The notes under the pieces are model-generated. The model saw only the letters and a program-made list of their open reading frames with translations, did not search any database and was not told where the DNA came from. Shown in pieces: positions 1-8,772 of a stretch of 64,000 nt of DNA. Origin of the DNA: Elusimicrobiota bacterium (GTDB lineage: Bacteria > Elusimicrobiota > Elusimicrobia > UBA1565 > UBA9628); contig CP096137.1 of the NCBI GenBank assembly GCA_023213235.1, positions 1,189,587-1,253,586 of the forward strand, in the 5' to 3' direction. Made by a program: the position numbers and the translations under genes. Position 1 is the first letter of the stretch; every line of letters begins with the position of its first letter.

Positions 1-324
1 GGTGCGCGGCAGCGACTCGAGCAGCGCCATCTCGCCGAAGAAGTCGCCGGGTTCCAGCTTGTAGAGGACCTGCGCCTCGCCGCCGGGGCCCGGGCGCGTC
101 AGCTCGACGGCTCCCGACTCGAGGATGAACAGCGCGCGGCCGATGTCGCCCTCGACGAAGATGACCTCGCCCTCGCGGTAGCTGCGGGAGTGCAGCGCCT
201 GCACGAGGTGCCCGAGGTCGCGGTCGCGCAGCTCCTTGAAGATCTCGAGCGAGCGCAGGAACTGCTTCTTGCGCGAGAACGCGGGGTCGATGAACCAGCG
301 CTTGAACGACTTGAGGGCGCTCAC
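1..324 (-). CDS. Cyclic nucleotide-binding domain protein (partial, C-terminus outside window)
   Basis: The visible N-terminal 108 residues contain a cNMP-binding (Crp-type) beta-roll: a YREGEVIFVEGD strand-turn, LFILESGAVEL, and the phosphate-binding-cassette start PGDFFGEMALLESLPRT. In this family the GE(M/L)ALL segment contacts the cyclic nucleotide phosphate. The gene runs off the left edge, so any output domain cannot be seen. The start is a GTG whose last two bases lie in the TGA stop of the upstream membrane protein (GTGA overlap), so the two are translationally coupled. The role could be a Crp-like regulator or a cNMP-gated accessory protein. The domain call is firm; the function is open. 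Confidence 0.8.
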   Translation of the reverse strand, partial: MSALKSFKRWFIDPAFSRKKQFLRSLEIFKELRDRDLGHLVQALHSRSYREGEVIFVEGDIGRALFILESGAVELTRPGPGGEAQVLYKLEPGDFFGEMALLESLPRT

Positions 325-551
325 CGGCCGAACAGGGACAGCCCCGCCTGCACGGCGGTCTTGAGCGCGCCGCCCCAGCCGGAGCGCATGCTCTCCCCGA
401 CGGCGAGAACCTCCTGGTCGACGCGGTACGCGGCGACCTCGACGGCGGTCGCGGCGTCCTTGACGCGGAGCATGACGTAGGCGAACACGCCGATCATGAT
501 CGCGAGCTCGAGAACGATCAGGGCGAGGCAGACGGCGATGAAGGTGTCCAT
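321..551 (-). CDS. Small single-pass membrane protein, DUF948-like
   Basis: A 76-residue protein with one N-terminal membrane helix (MDTFIAVCLALIVLELAIMI) followed by a polar stretch of Val/Ala heptads (VKDAATAVEVAAYRVDQEV) that looks like a short amphipathic helix. This layout resembles DUF948/YtxG-like small proteins, but the match is only by layout. I chose the ATG at 551 over the one at 560 because AGGATGG then lies about 5 nt upstream. It overlaps the following cyclic-nucleotide-binding gene by GTGA, so the pair forms an operon. Function unknown. Confidence 0.6.
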   Translation of the reverse strand: MDTFIAVCLALIVLELAIMIGVFAYVMLRVKDAATAVEVAAYRVDQEVLAVGESMRSGWGGALKTAVQAGLSLFGR

Positions 552-633
552 GACGGCCATCCTACCAAAAATTGGGGAAATGTCTGTTCCGCGCATGGGC
601 CCGAAAGGTTGCCGCTTTTTGTAGAATCACCGC

Positions 634-3393
634 ATGCCCGAAGCCCGCACCGACTGGTCCGCGACCGTCCGCCTCCCGAAGACCGATTTCCCGATGAAGG
701 GGGATCTCGCCAAGCGGGAGCCCGAGCTGCTCAAGGCCTGGGAGGACGCGGGCCTCTACGGAAAGCTGCGGGCGCGGCAGAAGGGACGGCCCGAGTTCCT
801 GTTCCACGACGGCCCGCCGTACGCCAACGGCCACATTCACATCGGCCACGCGCAGAACAAGATTCTCAAGGACATGGCGGTCAAGAGCCGCGCCCTCCTC
901 GGGTTCTCGACTCCCTTCGTGCCCGGCTGGGATTGTCACGGCCTGCCCATCGAGACCGCCCTCCTCAAAGAGATGAAGATGAGCAAGCGCGGGGTGACCG
1001 ACATCCCCAAGTTCCGCAAGGACGCGGCCGCCTTCGCCGAGCGCTTCATCGACATCCAGCGCGAGGAGTTCAAGCGCCTGGGCGTGTTCGCCGATTGGGC
1101 GAACCCGTACAAGACCCTGACGCGCGGCTACGAGGCCGCGATCCTTCGTTCTTTCGTGGACCTCCTGCTCGCCGGCCACGTCTACCGCGGGCTCAAGCCC
1201 GTGCTGTGGTGCCCGACGTGCGAGACCGCCCTCGCCGACGCCGAGGTCGAGTACAAGGACAAGACCTCGCCTTCGATCTACGTCGCGCTCAAGATCAAAG
1301 GCACGAAGCTGCCCAAGCCCGACGACCAGCTGCTCGCCGGCGCCGAACTCGTGATCTGGACGACGACGCCTTGGACCTTGCCGGCCAACCGCGCCGCCGC
1401 GTTCCACCCCGACCTCGAGTACGCGCTCGTCGCCGCCGAGATCGCCGGGCAGAAGCGCTCGCTGCTGCTCGGCCGGGGCCGCCTCGAGGCCGTGAAAGCC
1501 GCCTGCGGCGCGACGTCCTGGAGCGAGCTCAAGACGTGGAAGGGCGCGGACTTCGAGAAGACCCTCCGCTACGAGCTCCCGTATCCGACGTCCGCGACGG
1601 ACACGACGGGGATCTCGGTGACGGCCGAGTACGTGACGGCCGAGGACGGAACTGGGATCGTTCATACGGCCCCTGGGCACGGCGAGGACGACTTCGCGAC
1701 CGGCAAACGCTACGGATTGGAGATTCTAAACCCGGTCGACAACGGCGGAGTCTACACGGATAAGGCTCCCCGGTGGACGGGGAAGCACATCTTCAAAGAG
1801 GGCAATCCCGCGATCGTCGCGGATCTCGCGGAACGGGGACTGCTTTTAACGAAGAAGGATATATCCCATTCGTACCCGCATTGCTGGCGGTGTAAAAACC
1901 CCGTCGTCTTCCGCACGACCGAGCAGTGGTTTCTCGGCCTCTCCGACGCCCTGCGCGCGACGCTCACCGCCGAGATCGGCAAGGTCGAGTGGATCCCGGC
2001 CGAGGGCCGCAACCGCATCGGCGCGATGGTGCAGAACCGCCCCGACTGGTGCCTGTCGCGCCAGCGCGTGTGGGGCACGCCGATTCCCGTCCTCTACTCC
2101 GCGAAGACCGGCGCCGTCGTCAAGGACGCGGCCGTCCTCGAGGCCGTGCTCAAGAAAGCCGAGGCCGACGGCATCGACTTCTGGTTCGAGAAGTGGGGCG
2201 AGACGCTCAAGCCCTCCGACTGGCCGTGGCTGCCGAAGCACGCGGAGCTCTCCGAAGGCTTCCGCCGCGAGACCGACATTCTCGACGTGTGGCTCGACTC
2301 CGGCGTGTCCTGGCGATCCGTTCTGGGGGAGGGTGCCGTGGCGGACCTCTATCTCGAGGGCTCCGACCAGCACCGCGGCTGGTTCCAGTCCTCGCTCGTG
2401 ATGTCGGCCGCCCTGCGCGGCAAGGCCCCGTACAAGGCCGTCCTCACGCACGGCTTCGTCCTCGACGACAAGGGCCACGCGATGCACAAGAGCGCGGGCA
2501 ACGTCGTCGCGCCGCAGGAGGTCATCGCCAAGGACGGGGCCGACGTCCTGCGCATGTGGGTGGCGCTCGCCGACGTGCACGGCGACACGCGCATCTCCGA
2601 GAAGCTGCTCGCCGGCCCGGCGGACTCCTACCGGCGCGTGCGCAACACCTTCAAGTTCCTGCTCGGCGCCCTCGACGGCTACGACCCGAAGTCCGCGGTC
2701 CCGTACGAGAAGCTGCCGGAGCTCGAGCGCTACGTCCTGCACCGCCTCGCGGCCCTGCAGAACGAGACGCTCGCCGACTACAAGGCCTTCCGCTTCCGCG
2801 ACGCGGCGCGGCGCCTCGTCGACTTCTGCGCCTTCGACCTCTCCGCCCTGTACCTCGACGGCACGAAGGACCGCCTCTACACCTTCCGCGCCGACGCGCC
2901 CGAGCGCCTGGCGGTGCAGACGGTCATGTCGGAGCTGCTCGGCCGCCTGTGCGCGCTGCTCGCGCCCGTCGTCTCGTTCACGGCCGAGGAGGCCTGGCGG
3001 TTCTGGCCCGCCAAGCCGGCCGAAAGCGTGTTCCTGTGGGACCTGCCCGCCCCCGAGCCGCGCTGGACCGACGAGGCGCTCGGCGTCCGCTGGAGCGAGG
3101 CGCTCGCCCTGCGCGAGCGCGTCCTCAAGAAGATCGAGGAGGCCCGGACCGCGAAGCTCGTCGGCAAGGGGCTCGACGCCAAGGTCGTCCTGCCTCCCGC
3201 CGCGCCCGCGCTCGAGGGCCTCTCCTTGGCCGAGGTGTTCGGCGTGTCGCAGGTGGAGCGGGGCGCCGGCTCGGAGATCGTCGTCTCCAAGGCCGAGGGC
3301 GCCAAGTGCCCGCGCTGCTGGCGCTGGCAGACCGACATCGGGTCCGTTCCCGCCGTCCCGGAGCTATGCGGGCGCTGCGCGCGTCAGCTGTAG
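634..3393 (+). CDS. ileS: Isoleucyl-tRNA synthetase
   Basis: 919 residues, normal length for bacterial IleRS (EC 6.1.1.5), which charges tRNA-Ile with isoleucine in the cytosol. The class I HIGH signature is at residues 61-72 (PPYANGHIHIGH). The editing (CP1) domain follows, with TTTPWTLPANRA. The KMSKS loop near residue 617 reads MHKSAGN, so the first Lys and the first Ser of the usual motif are replaced while the catalytic KS is kept. The C-terminus carries the zinc-binding CPRC...CGRC pair (about residues 892-914). A TAGAAT box at 622-627 ends 6 nt before the ATG and no Shine-Dalgarno is visible, so the mRNA is probably leaderless. It overlaps lspA by 28 nt. Confidence 0.97.
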   Translation: MPEARTDWSATVRLPKTDFPMKGDLAKREPELLKAWEDAGLYGKLRARQKGRPEFLFHDGPPYANGHIHIGHAQNKILKDMAVKSRALLGFSTPFVPGWDCHGLPIETALLKEMKMSKRGVTDIPKFRKDAAAFAERFIDIQREEFKRLGVFADWANPYKTLTRGYEAAILRSFVDLLLAGHVYRGLKPVLWCPTCETALADAEVEYKDKTSPSIYVALKIKGTKLPKPDDQLLAGAELVIWTTTPWTLPANRAAAFHPDLEYALVAAEIAGQKRSLLLGRGRLEAVKAACGATSWSELKTWKGADFEKTLRYELPYPTSATDTTGISVTAEYVTAEDGTGIVHTAPGHGEDDFATGKRYGLEILNPVDNGGVYTDKAPRWTGKHIFKEGNPAIVADLAERGLLLTKKDISHSYPHCWRCKNPVVFRTTEQWFLGLSDALRATLTAEIGKVEWIPAEGRNRIGAMVQNRPDWCLSRQRVWGTPIPVLYSAKTGAVVKDAAVLEAVLKKAEADGIDFWFEKWGETLKPSDWPWLPKHAELSEGFRRETDILDVWLDSGVSWRSVLGEGAVADLYLEGSDQHRGWFQSSLVMSAALRGKAPYKAVLTHGFVLDDKGHAMHKSAGNVVAPQEVIAKDGADVLRMWVALADVHGDTRISEKLLAGPADSYRRVRNTFKFLLGALDGYDPKSAVPYEKLPELERYVLHRLAALQNETLADYKAFRFRDAARRLVDFCAFDLSALYLDGTKDRLYTFRADAPERLAVQTVMSELLGRLCALLAPVVSFTAEEAWRFWPAKPAESVFLWDLPAPEPRWTDEALGVRWSEALALRERVLKKIEEARTAKLVGKGLDAKVVLPPAAPALEGLSLAEVFGVSQVERGAGSEIVVSKAEGAKCPRCWRWQTDIGSVPAVPELCGRCARQL

Positions 3394-3827
3394 TCGTCCT
3401 GCTCGCGCTCGACCGCGCGACCAAGGCCTGGGCCTTCGCGTCCCTGCGCCCCGTCGGGACGATTCCGCTCGTCCCCTTCTTCGACCTCACCTACGTCGAG
3501 AACACGGGCGCAGCCTTCGGCATGGGCCGCGGCGCGGGCGGCATCCTGACTGCGGTGTCCGTCGCGCTCGTGATCGCGCTGCAGTACCTGCGCCGCAAGT
3601 GGCCTCAGGACGACCCCTGGCTGCAGTGGGGGGCCTGGCTCGTGACGGCGGGCGCGGTGGGCAACCTCTACGACCGCTTCGCCTACGGCTACGTCGTGGA
3701 CTTCCTGCACATCCACCACTGGCCGGTGTTCAACGTGGCGGACTCGTGCATCACGGTGGGGGCGGGACTGCTCGCCTGGGGATTGCGCGACGAGCCGGGC
3801 GCGAAGAAGGCTCCGGCTAAGCCGTGA
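3366..3827 (+). CDS. lspA: Lipoprotein signal peptidase II
   Basis: 153-residue inner-membrane aspartyl protease that removes signal peptides from prolipoproteins. Family motifs are present in order: LDRATKAWAF (conserved D..TK), VENTGAAFGM, GNLYDRFAYGYVVDFL with the first catalytic Asp, and FNVADSCITVG with the second catalytic Asp. Four hydrophobic segments fit the LspA topology. The start ATG at 3366 lies inside ileS, so the pair is co-transcribed and probably translationally coupled; ileS-lspA is a common bacterial arrangement. Several predicted lipoproteins in this window would be substrates. The last 11 bases overlap the convergent gene on the minus strand. Confidence 0.96.
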   Translation: MRALRASAVVVLLALDRATKAWAFASLRPVGTIPLVPFFDLTYVENTGAAFGMGRGAGGILTAVSVALVIALQYLRRKWPQDDPWLQWGAWLVTAGAVGNLYDRFAYGYVVDFLHIHHWPVFNVADSCITVGAGLLAWGLRDEPGAKKAPAKP

Positions 3828-4259
3828 GCTTCGACAGGCCGTAGCCGATCAGGCCGCCGACCAAAATCCCGATCCCGAGCCCGGTGAGGCCCCACAGCGA
3901 GCCCACGAGCATGCCGATCATCGCGCCCTTGACGCCCATGATGATGTGGTCTTTCTTCAGCCACTCGTTGGGCTTGGGCGGCTCGATCTCCTTGTCCGGG
4001 CCGTGGACGCGGGCCGACATCGCGGCGCGGGAACGCTGGTCGGCCAGGCGCTGCTCGTCGGCGGCGATCTGCTCGGCCGTGCGGCGGTCGCCGGTCGTGC
4101 CGGCGCGCACGGCGCCGCCTTCCGGGCGGGGGGCGCTCCGTCGAACGCGGTCGGATTTCCCGCCACGCCGCGAGCGTCTCCGATGGCGCCGGACGCCGAC
4201 GCGGCGGCGGGCGCGAGGAGACAGGCGGCGAGGAGCATGGGCATGGCGCGGAGGTTCAT
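3817..4259 (-). CDS. Small exported protein with glycine-zipper membrane tail (frame interrupted)
   Basis: Composite of about 147 residues. The N-terminus is a signal peptide (MNLRAMPMLLAACLLAPAAASA). A low-complexity linker and a helical AEQIAADEQRLADQRSRAAM segment follow, then HGPDKEI and a C-terminal hydrophobic glycine zipper (GVKGAMIGMLVGSLWGLTG). The frame shifts at the G6 run at 4128-4133; adding one base restores a single ORF, so I read it as a contracted homopolymer. The last about 60 residues clearly resemble the tail of the large gene just upstream on the same strand, so the two are probably paralogous at the C-terminus. It converges with lspA. Glycine zippers insert into or span membranes; the actual role is unknown. 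Confidence 0.6.
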
Positions 4260-4294
4260 GCCTCAAGGATAGCGCTCCCGACGGAGCCCCGTAA

Positions 4295-4332
4295 GGGGCC
4301 TACGGCCCCCGGCGCGCTGGGTCTAAAGACCC
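4295..4332. terminator. Two short hairpins between the two glycine-zipper genes
   Basis: GGGGCC-TAC-GGCCCC at about 4295-4309 and GGGTC-TAAA-GACCC at 4319-4332 lie directly downstream (on the minus strand) of the large secreted gene. Neither has a clear U tract, so terminator function is inferred from position. The second belongs to a small hairpin family that recurs at gene ends in this window. Confidence 0.4.
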
Positions 4333-4335
4333 CCG

Positions 4336-7241
4336 TCAATCCTTCGACGTGGCCTTGGTCAGCCCGTAGAACAGCAGGCCGCCGAGGATCGGCCCCGCGA
4401 TGAGGCCGACCGGCCCGAACAGGGAGCCCACGAGCAGGCCCACCATGGCGCCCTTCGCGCCGCTGGTCAGCAGGTCCTGCGTGAACCACTTGCTCTTCTC
4501 CTTGGCCGGGACTTCCTTGTCCGGGCCGTGGGCGATGTTCGTCGGCGACGGCGGCGTGCCGCCCGCGGGAGTCGTGACCGGGTTGCCGGCCGTCTGCGGG
4601 GCGGGCCCCATGTAGTCCTTGCACTTGTCGGCGAACGGATCGGCGGTCGGGTTCTGCGCCGTCCCCGTGCCGGCCACGGAGGCGGCCGTGCGGGCCTGGG
4701 TCTCGACGCCCGTCAGCTGCGTCCGCGCGTCGCCGGTCGCGGCCATCTCGCCGGGGCGCCGGTCGGTCGCCGCCGACGCGGTCATCGCGCCGCGGCCCTG
4801 ACAGAACTGGCGCTTCTGCCAGTCCGTCATCCCGTCGAAGTTGGCGGCCGTCACCGGGTTCGGCATGGCCGGGTCCTTCTGCCGTGCCACGACCATGTCG
4901 CGGAACTTCTTATTCTGGGCGCTGAGGTTCGGGCTCTTCGCCGGGTCGCCGCCGTTGCCGGAGACGATCGACTCGTACTCCTTGAGCTCGAGGGGGTGAG
5001 CAGCTTCTTCTCCGCGTCCGTAAGATTCGGCGAAACCGCCCCCGGCTGGGTCCCGGCGGGAGGCGTGACCGCCGGCGTGATCGCCGTGCGCGCCGCGACA
5101 GCGGCCTTGTGCAGCGCGATCGGGTCGTAGAGCGTCTCATTGAAGGTGCCGCCGCCGTTGGGGTCGGAGGTTCCGCCCCAGCGCACGATCACCTGGTTGT
5201 AGGCGCGCAGCGCGTCGGGCTTGGCCTTCAGCTTCTCGTACTCCGCCGAGTTGAGCTGGAGGTCGGCGTTGGTCCCGACGGACGAGACGATGACCTTCGC
5301 GCCGTCGCCCCAGACCTGGGCGGGCAGCGCGGCGTCGATGTCGGCGGGAACGGGGGCGTCTTTCCGATCGCGGCCGTGTATTTGGCGGCGGCGTCCGCGT
5401 ACTTCGCGTTGGCGCCCGGGTTGGGCTTGAGGTTTTCGACGATCGCCTTGCGCGCCTCGACGGCCTTCGAGAGGTCGGCCAGCGTCGCGAGCTCCATCTT
5501 CGTGAGCCAGAGCTTCTCCTTCGTGCTCAGGCCGATCGACGCGATGGCGTCGCCGGCGGCTCCGGTCGCGGGCGCGGCGGGATCCTTGGTGGAGGGGTGG
5601 AAGGACACGATCCCGCGGCCGAGGGGCCGAACCCGGCCATCGGCCGGCCGTTGGACAGCGACAGCTGCGAGCTCCATGGAGGGCTGCGGCGGAAGGTCAT
5701 CGTCGCCTTTTTCGCGTCGAGGCCGGTCAGCGGATCGAAGGTCGCGGAGCCGACCTGGTCCACCTGCGCCTTGAGCAGGCCGGTGGCGACCGCCGGCACG
5801 GGCTTCTTGAGCGTGACGCACTCGTAGGACTTGCCAACGGACGTGTTGATGAAGATGAGAGGGTCGCCGCCGATGCCGCCCATGCGGCAATACACCTGCT
5901 CGGAGCCGGGCAGCGAGATGCCGAACATCCTGGGGCCGAACGTCGTCGCGGAGTCGAACACGTACCACTCGCCCGCGGCCGTCGTCTTGTCGAGGGCGCT
6001 CTCGAGCGCCGCCCGGGCGTTGCCGGGGAGGGCGCCGGGGCGGGTCCCGGCGACGGGAGCCGCCGTCAACGGGGCCGAGATGGCGGTCGCCGCCCGCGAG
6101 TTCATCGCCGCGGTCAGCGTCTTGTTGTCGACCTCCTTGTTGCCGAGAAGATCGACCTCGCGCAGGTACGCGTCGACCTCGGCTTGGACGTAGGCGCGCC
6201 ACTTCTTGACGAACAGCTTGAGCTGGTCGGGTTTTCCGACGACGGCCTTCAGCGCGGTCTGGTACTCCGCCGTCTTGCCCGCGTTGGCGAGCAGGCGCTG
6301 GAGGAGCTCGGTTTCCTTCTGCGTGAACTGGGTCTCGGGGGAGACGCGTGTTCGGCCTTGAACGCCTCGGCCTGGGCCTTGAACTGTGCGTGTCCGCGGA
6401 CGGCGAGACGCTCGGTCATCAGGGCGTTGTTCTCGTTGTTTTCCGCGGCGGCCTTGATGAAATCGGCGTAGGCGGGGACCTTCGGATCCTTGCAGTTTTC
6501 AGGGATGACGTGGCAGGAGTTGGGGTTGAGCACGACCTCGAACGGGTGGACGCGCCGGTGGAGCGGGGCGTACGGCTTCATGGCGGCGCGGTAGGAGGCG
6601 TCCGGATCGGTCGCGCGGCCGGCGGGCTTGGGCGCGGGCGTGCGGTTGAAGTAATAGGTCTCCCAGTTCTGCGGCCCGACGCCGACGATGTAGTGCGTCA
6701 TCGGCGACGAAGAGGCCTGCTCCGTCTGCTCGCCGGGCGCCGCGACGACGACCTTCACGGTTCCCGCGACGTAGGGACGGGCCGGGACGTCGATCTGGCC
6801 CTGCCCCCGGCGCCACTCTTTCTTCGTCTCGGGATGCTCGGTGGCCCAGCGATGCGCGCCGAGAGTGATGCCGGCGGTCGCCGGCAGCTCGAGGGTGGCT
6901 CCGGTGCGCGTGACGGTGAGGGTCTTCCTCGACGTCCCTTTGCCGCCGGCGGTGATCTTGACCCTGAGCACCCAGATCGAGGTGACCGACTCGTAGTACT
7001 TGTTGTCGCCGCCGACCGAGGCGTTCTCCTTCGCGGTGAGGATGTACAGAGGCTTGTCGCCCTGGGAATTCAGCGCGTCGGACTTGAACCAGTAAGTCTT
7101 GGCGTCGCCGAGTTCGTCGGTGAAGTGGACGGCCTTCCACTTGTCGGCGTCCTGCGTGGTGGGATCCCAGGATTCGGCGCGGACGAGGGCGGGCGCGCAG
7201 GCGGCCAGCAGCGCGATGAGGGCGAGGCGAGGGGTGATCAT
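4336..7241 (-). CDS. Large secreted protein of unknown function with glycine-zipper tail (four frame interruptions)
   Basis: Composite of about 969 residues. A signal peptide (MITPRLALIALLAACAPALVRA) is followed by a beta-rich N-terminal region, a middle region with repeated helical stretches (LLQRLLANAGKTAEYQTAL, LTKMELATLADLSKAVEARK), a Pro/Thr/Gly-rich segment, then HGPDKEVPAKEK and a C-terminal glycine zipper (GAKGAMVGLLVGSLFGPVG). The frame breaks at plus-strand G runs at 6337-6341, 5623-5626, 5352-5356 and 4992-4996. One added base at each makes a continuous ORF (2906+4 = 970 codons), which strongly supports a single gene. GAGAGGA lies about 5 nt before the ATG. The tail is shared with the downstream small gene. 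I do not recognise the main body. Confidence 0.65.
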
Positions 7242-7330
7242 AGGGGTCCTCTCAGGTCCTATAAAGGATCGGCATTCGCAATATAAGCCCAAAACCGACA
7301 TTTAGCAAGGGCTTTTTCCCATTGACGTCT

Positions 7331-7344
7331 AGGCCTAAAGACCT
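7331..7344 (-). terminator. Short hairpin at the 3' end of rlmD
   Basis: AGGTC-TTTA-GGCCT (minus strand, one G-T pair) overlaps the stop codon of the methyltransferase gene. It has the same TTTA-loop form as hairpins at 4319, 16645, 57918 and 59381. There is no U tract; the role as a terminator is inferred from position only. Confidence 0.35.
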
Positions 7345-8749
7345 ACTTGCGGTCGAGCAGAGCGACGAGTTCGACGTGGCTCGTCTGGGGGAACAGGTCG
7401 ACGGGCTGGACCCGGCGCAGGACGTACCCGGAGTGGCACAGGTAGCCGGCGTCGCGCGCGAACGTCGCGGGGTCGCAGGAGACGTAGACGACGCGCTTGA
7501 TCTTGCGGTCCGTCAGGAAGCGGCGCACCGGCTGGGAGAGGCCCATGCGCGGCGGGTCGACGACGGCGCAGACGTTCTCCGGCAGCTCCTTGGCGAGCTT
7601 GGGCAGGACGGCCTCGGCGCGGCCGGCCTTGAAGCGGGCGTTGTTGATCCGGTTGCGCTCGGCGTTGCGGTAGGCGTCGGAGATCGCGTCCTTGTTCTCC
7701 TCGACGCCGACGATCTTCGGGTAGCAGTCCGCCATCCACAGGGTCAAAGTGCCGACGCCGCAGTACAGGTCGAGGCCGGTCGCGAACTTGCGGCCGCCCT
7801 CCTTCACCGCGTCCTTGGCCGCGGCGTAGAGGACCTCGGCGGCCGGCGTGTTGACCTGCAGGAACGCGCCGGGCGAGGCCGTGAAGCGGAAGCGCCCGAG
7901 CGTCTCCTCGAGCTCGCGCTGGCCCCACAGGCGCCGCCACACCGGCCCGAGCACGACCGACGTGCGCTCCGGGTTGACGTTCTGGTGGATGCCCTCGATC
8001 TCCGGGTGCTTGGCGCGCAGCTCGGCGGCGAAGACCTCGCGGTCGGGGAACTCCTGATGGGTCGTGACGAGCGCGACGAGCGCGCGGCCCTCGGCGTTCG
8101 TGCGGATGTAGAGGTGGCGCAGCCAGCCGCGGCCGGTCTTGCCGTCGAAGTACGTCCAGCGCCGCGCGATCGCCATCTCCTTGACCGTGAGCGCGATGCG
8201 CACGGAGAGGTCGGGCTGGATCGGGCACTCCTGCATCTCGACGATCTCGCGCGAGCCGGCGGAGAAGAAGCCCATGCGCGGGCCGTTGGCGCCGGGCATG
8301 AAGGGGATCTGCACCTTGTTGCGGTAGGCGAAGGGCTTCGGGGCGCGTAGCGTCGGGAGGACGAGCTTCTCGGCGTCGGGGAACTTGCCGATGCGGCCGA
8401 CGCAGTCGACGACGACCGAGCGCTTGTGGACGAGCTGGGACTCGTAGGCGATGTGCTGCCAATCGCAGCCGCCGCAGGCGGGGCCGGGGCGGTTGGGCGC
8501 GGCGTGGTGGCGGCAGGGCGGGTCGATGCGTTCCGGCCCGGAGGAGAGCACCTTCTTGATGCGCGCGCGGGCGAAGCTCGACTTGGAGTCGAACACTTCG
8601 ACTTCCAGGCGGTCGCCGGGCGCGGCGCCGGGGACGAAGACGACGCGGTTCGAGCCCTCGGCCTTGGCGAGGCCGTCGCCGGCCGGGGCCATGCGGTCGA
8701 CCTTCACCGTCAGCGTCTCGCCCACGGCCAGGGCCGCTCGTTGCTCCAC
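7343..8749 (-). CDS. rlmD: 23S rRNA (uracil-5-)-methyltransferase, RlmD/RumA family
   Basis: 468 residues, typical for the RumA/TrmA-type SAM-dependent RNA m5U methyltransferases. The N-terminal TRAM domain (about residues 10-70, LTVKVDRMAPAGDGLAK) is followed by the [4Fe-4S] cysteine set (C in DPPCRHH, then ACGGCDWQH and a later QECPIQ). The SAM-binding motif GLDLYCGVGTLTLWMA and the DPPRMGL motif are present, and the catalytic Cys is in YVSCDPATFARD. RlmD modifies U1939 in E. coli; RlmCD-type double specificity cannot be excluded. The start is GTG at 8749. A TATCAT box lies 6 nt upstream inside a palindrome shared with the divergent aminotransferase gene. Confidence 0.88.
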   Translation of the reverse strand: MEQRAALAVGETLTVKVDRMAPAGDGLAKAEGSNRVVFVPGAAPGDRLEVEVFDSKSSFARARIKKVLSSGPERIDPPCRHHAAPNRPGPACGGCDWQHIAYESQLVHKRSVVVDCVGRIGKFPDAEKLVLPTLRAPKPFAYRNKVQIPFMPGANGPRMGFFSAGSREIVEMQECPIQPDLSVRIALTVKEMAIARRWTYFDGKTGRGWLRHLYIRTNAEGRALVALVTTHQEFPDREVFAAELRAKHPEIEGIHQNVNPERTSVVLGPVWRRLWGQRELEETLGRFRFTASPGAFLQVNTPAAEVLYAAAKDAVKEGGRKFATGLDLYCGVGTLTLWMADCYPKIVGVEENKDAISDAYRNAERNRINNARFKAGRAEAVLPKLAKELPENVCAVVDPPRMGLSQPVRRFLTDRKIKRVVYVSCDPATFARDAGYLCHSGYVLRRVQPVDLFPQTSHVELVALLDRK

Positions 8750-8755
8750 GGAGAG

Positions 8756-8765
8756 ATGATATCAT
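8756..8765. promoter_or_regulatory. Palindromic bidirectional -10 element between rlmD and aminotransferase
   Basis: The 10-bp palindrome ATGATATCAT gives TATCAT on both strands. On the plus strand (8760-8765) it ends 7 nt before the ATG at 8773. On the minus strand (8756-8761) it ends 6 nt before the GTG at 8749. The two hexamers overlap by 2 bp, so one polymerase at a time could use the site. Both genes would be leaderless. Confidence 0.6.
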
Positions 8766-8772
8766 ATGCCCC

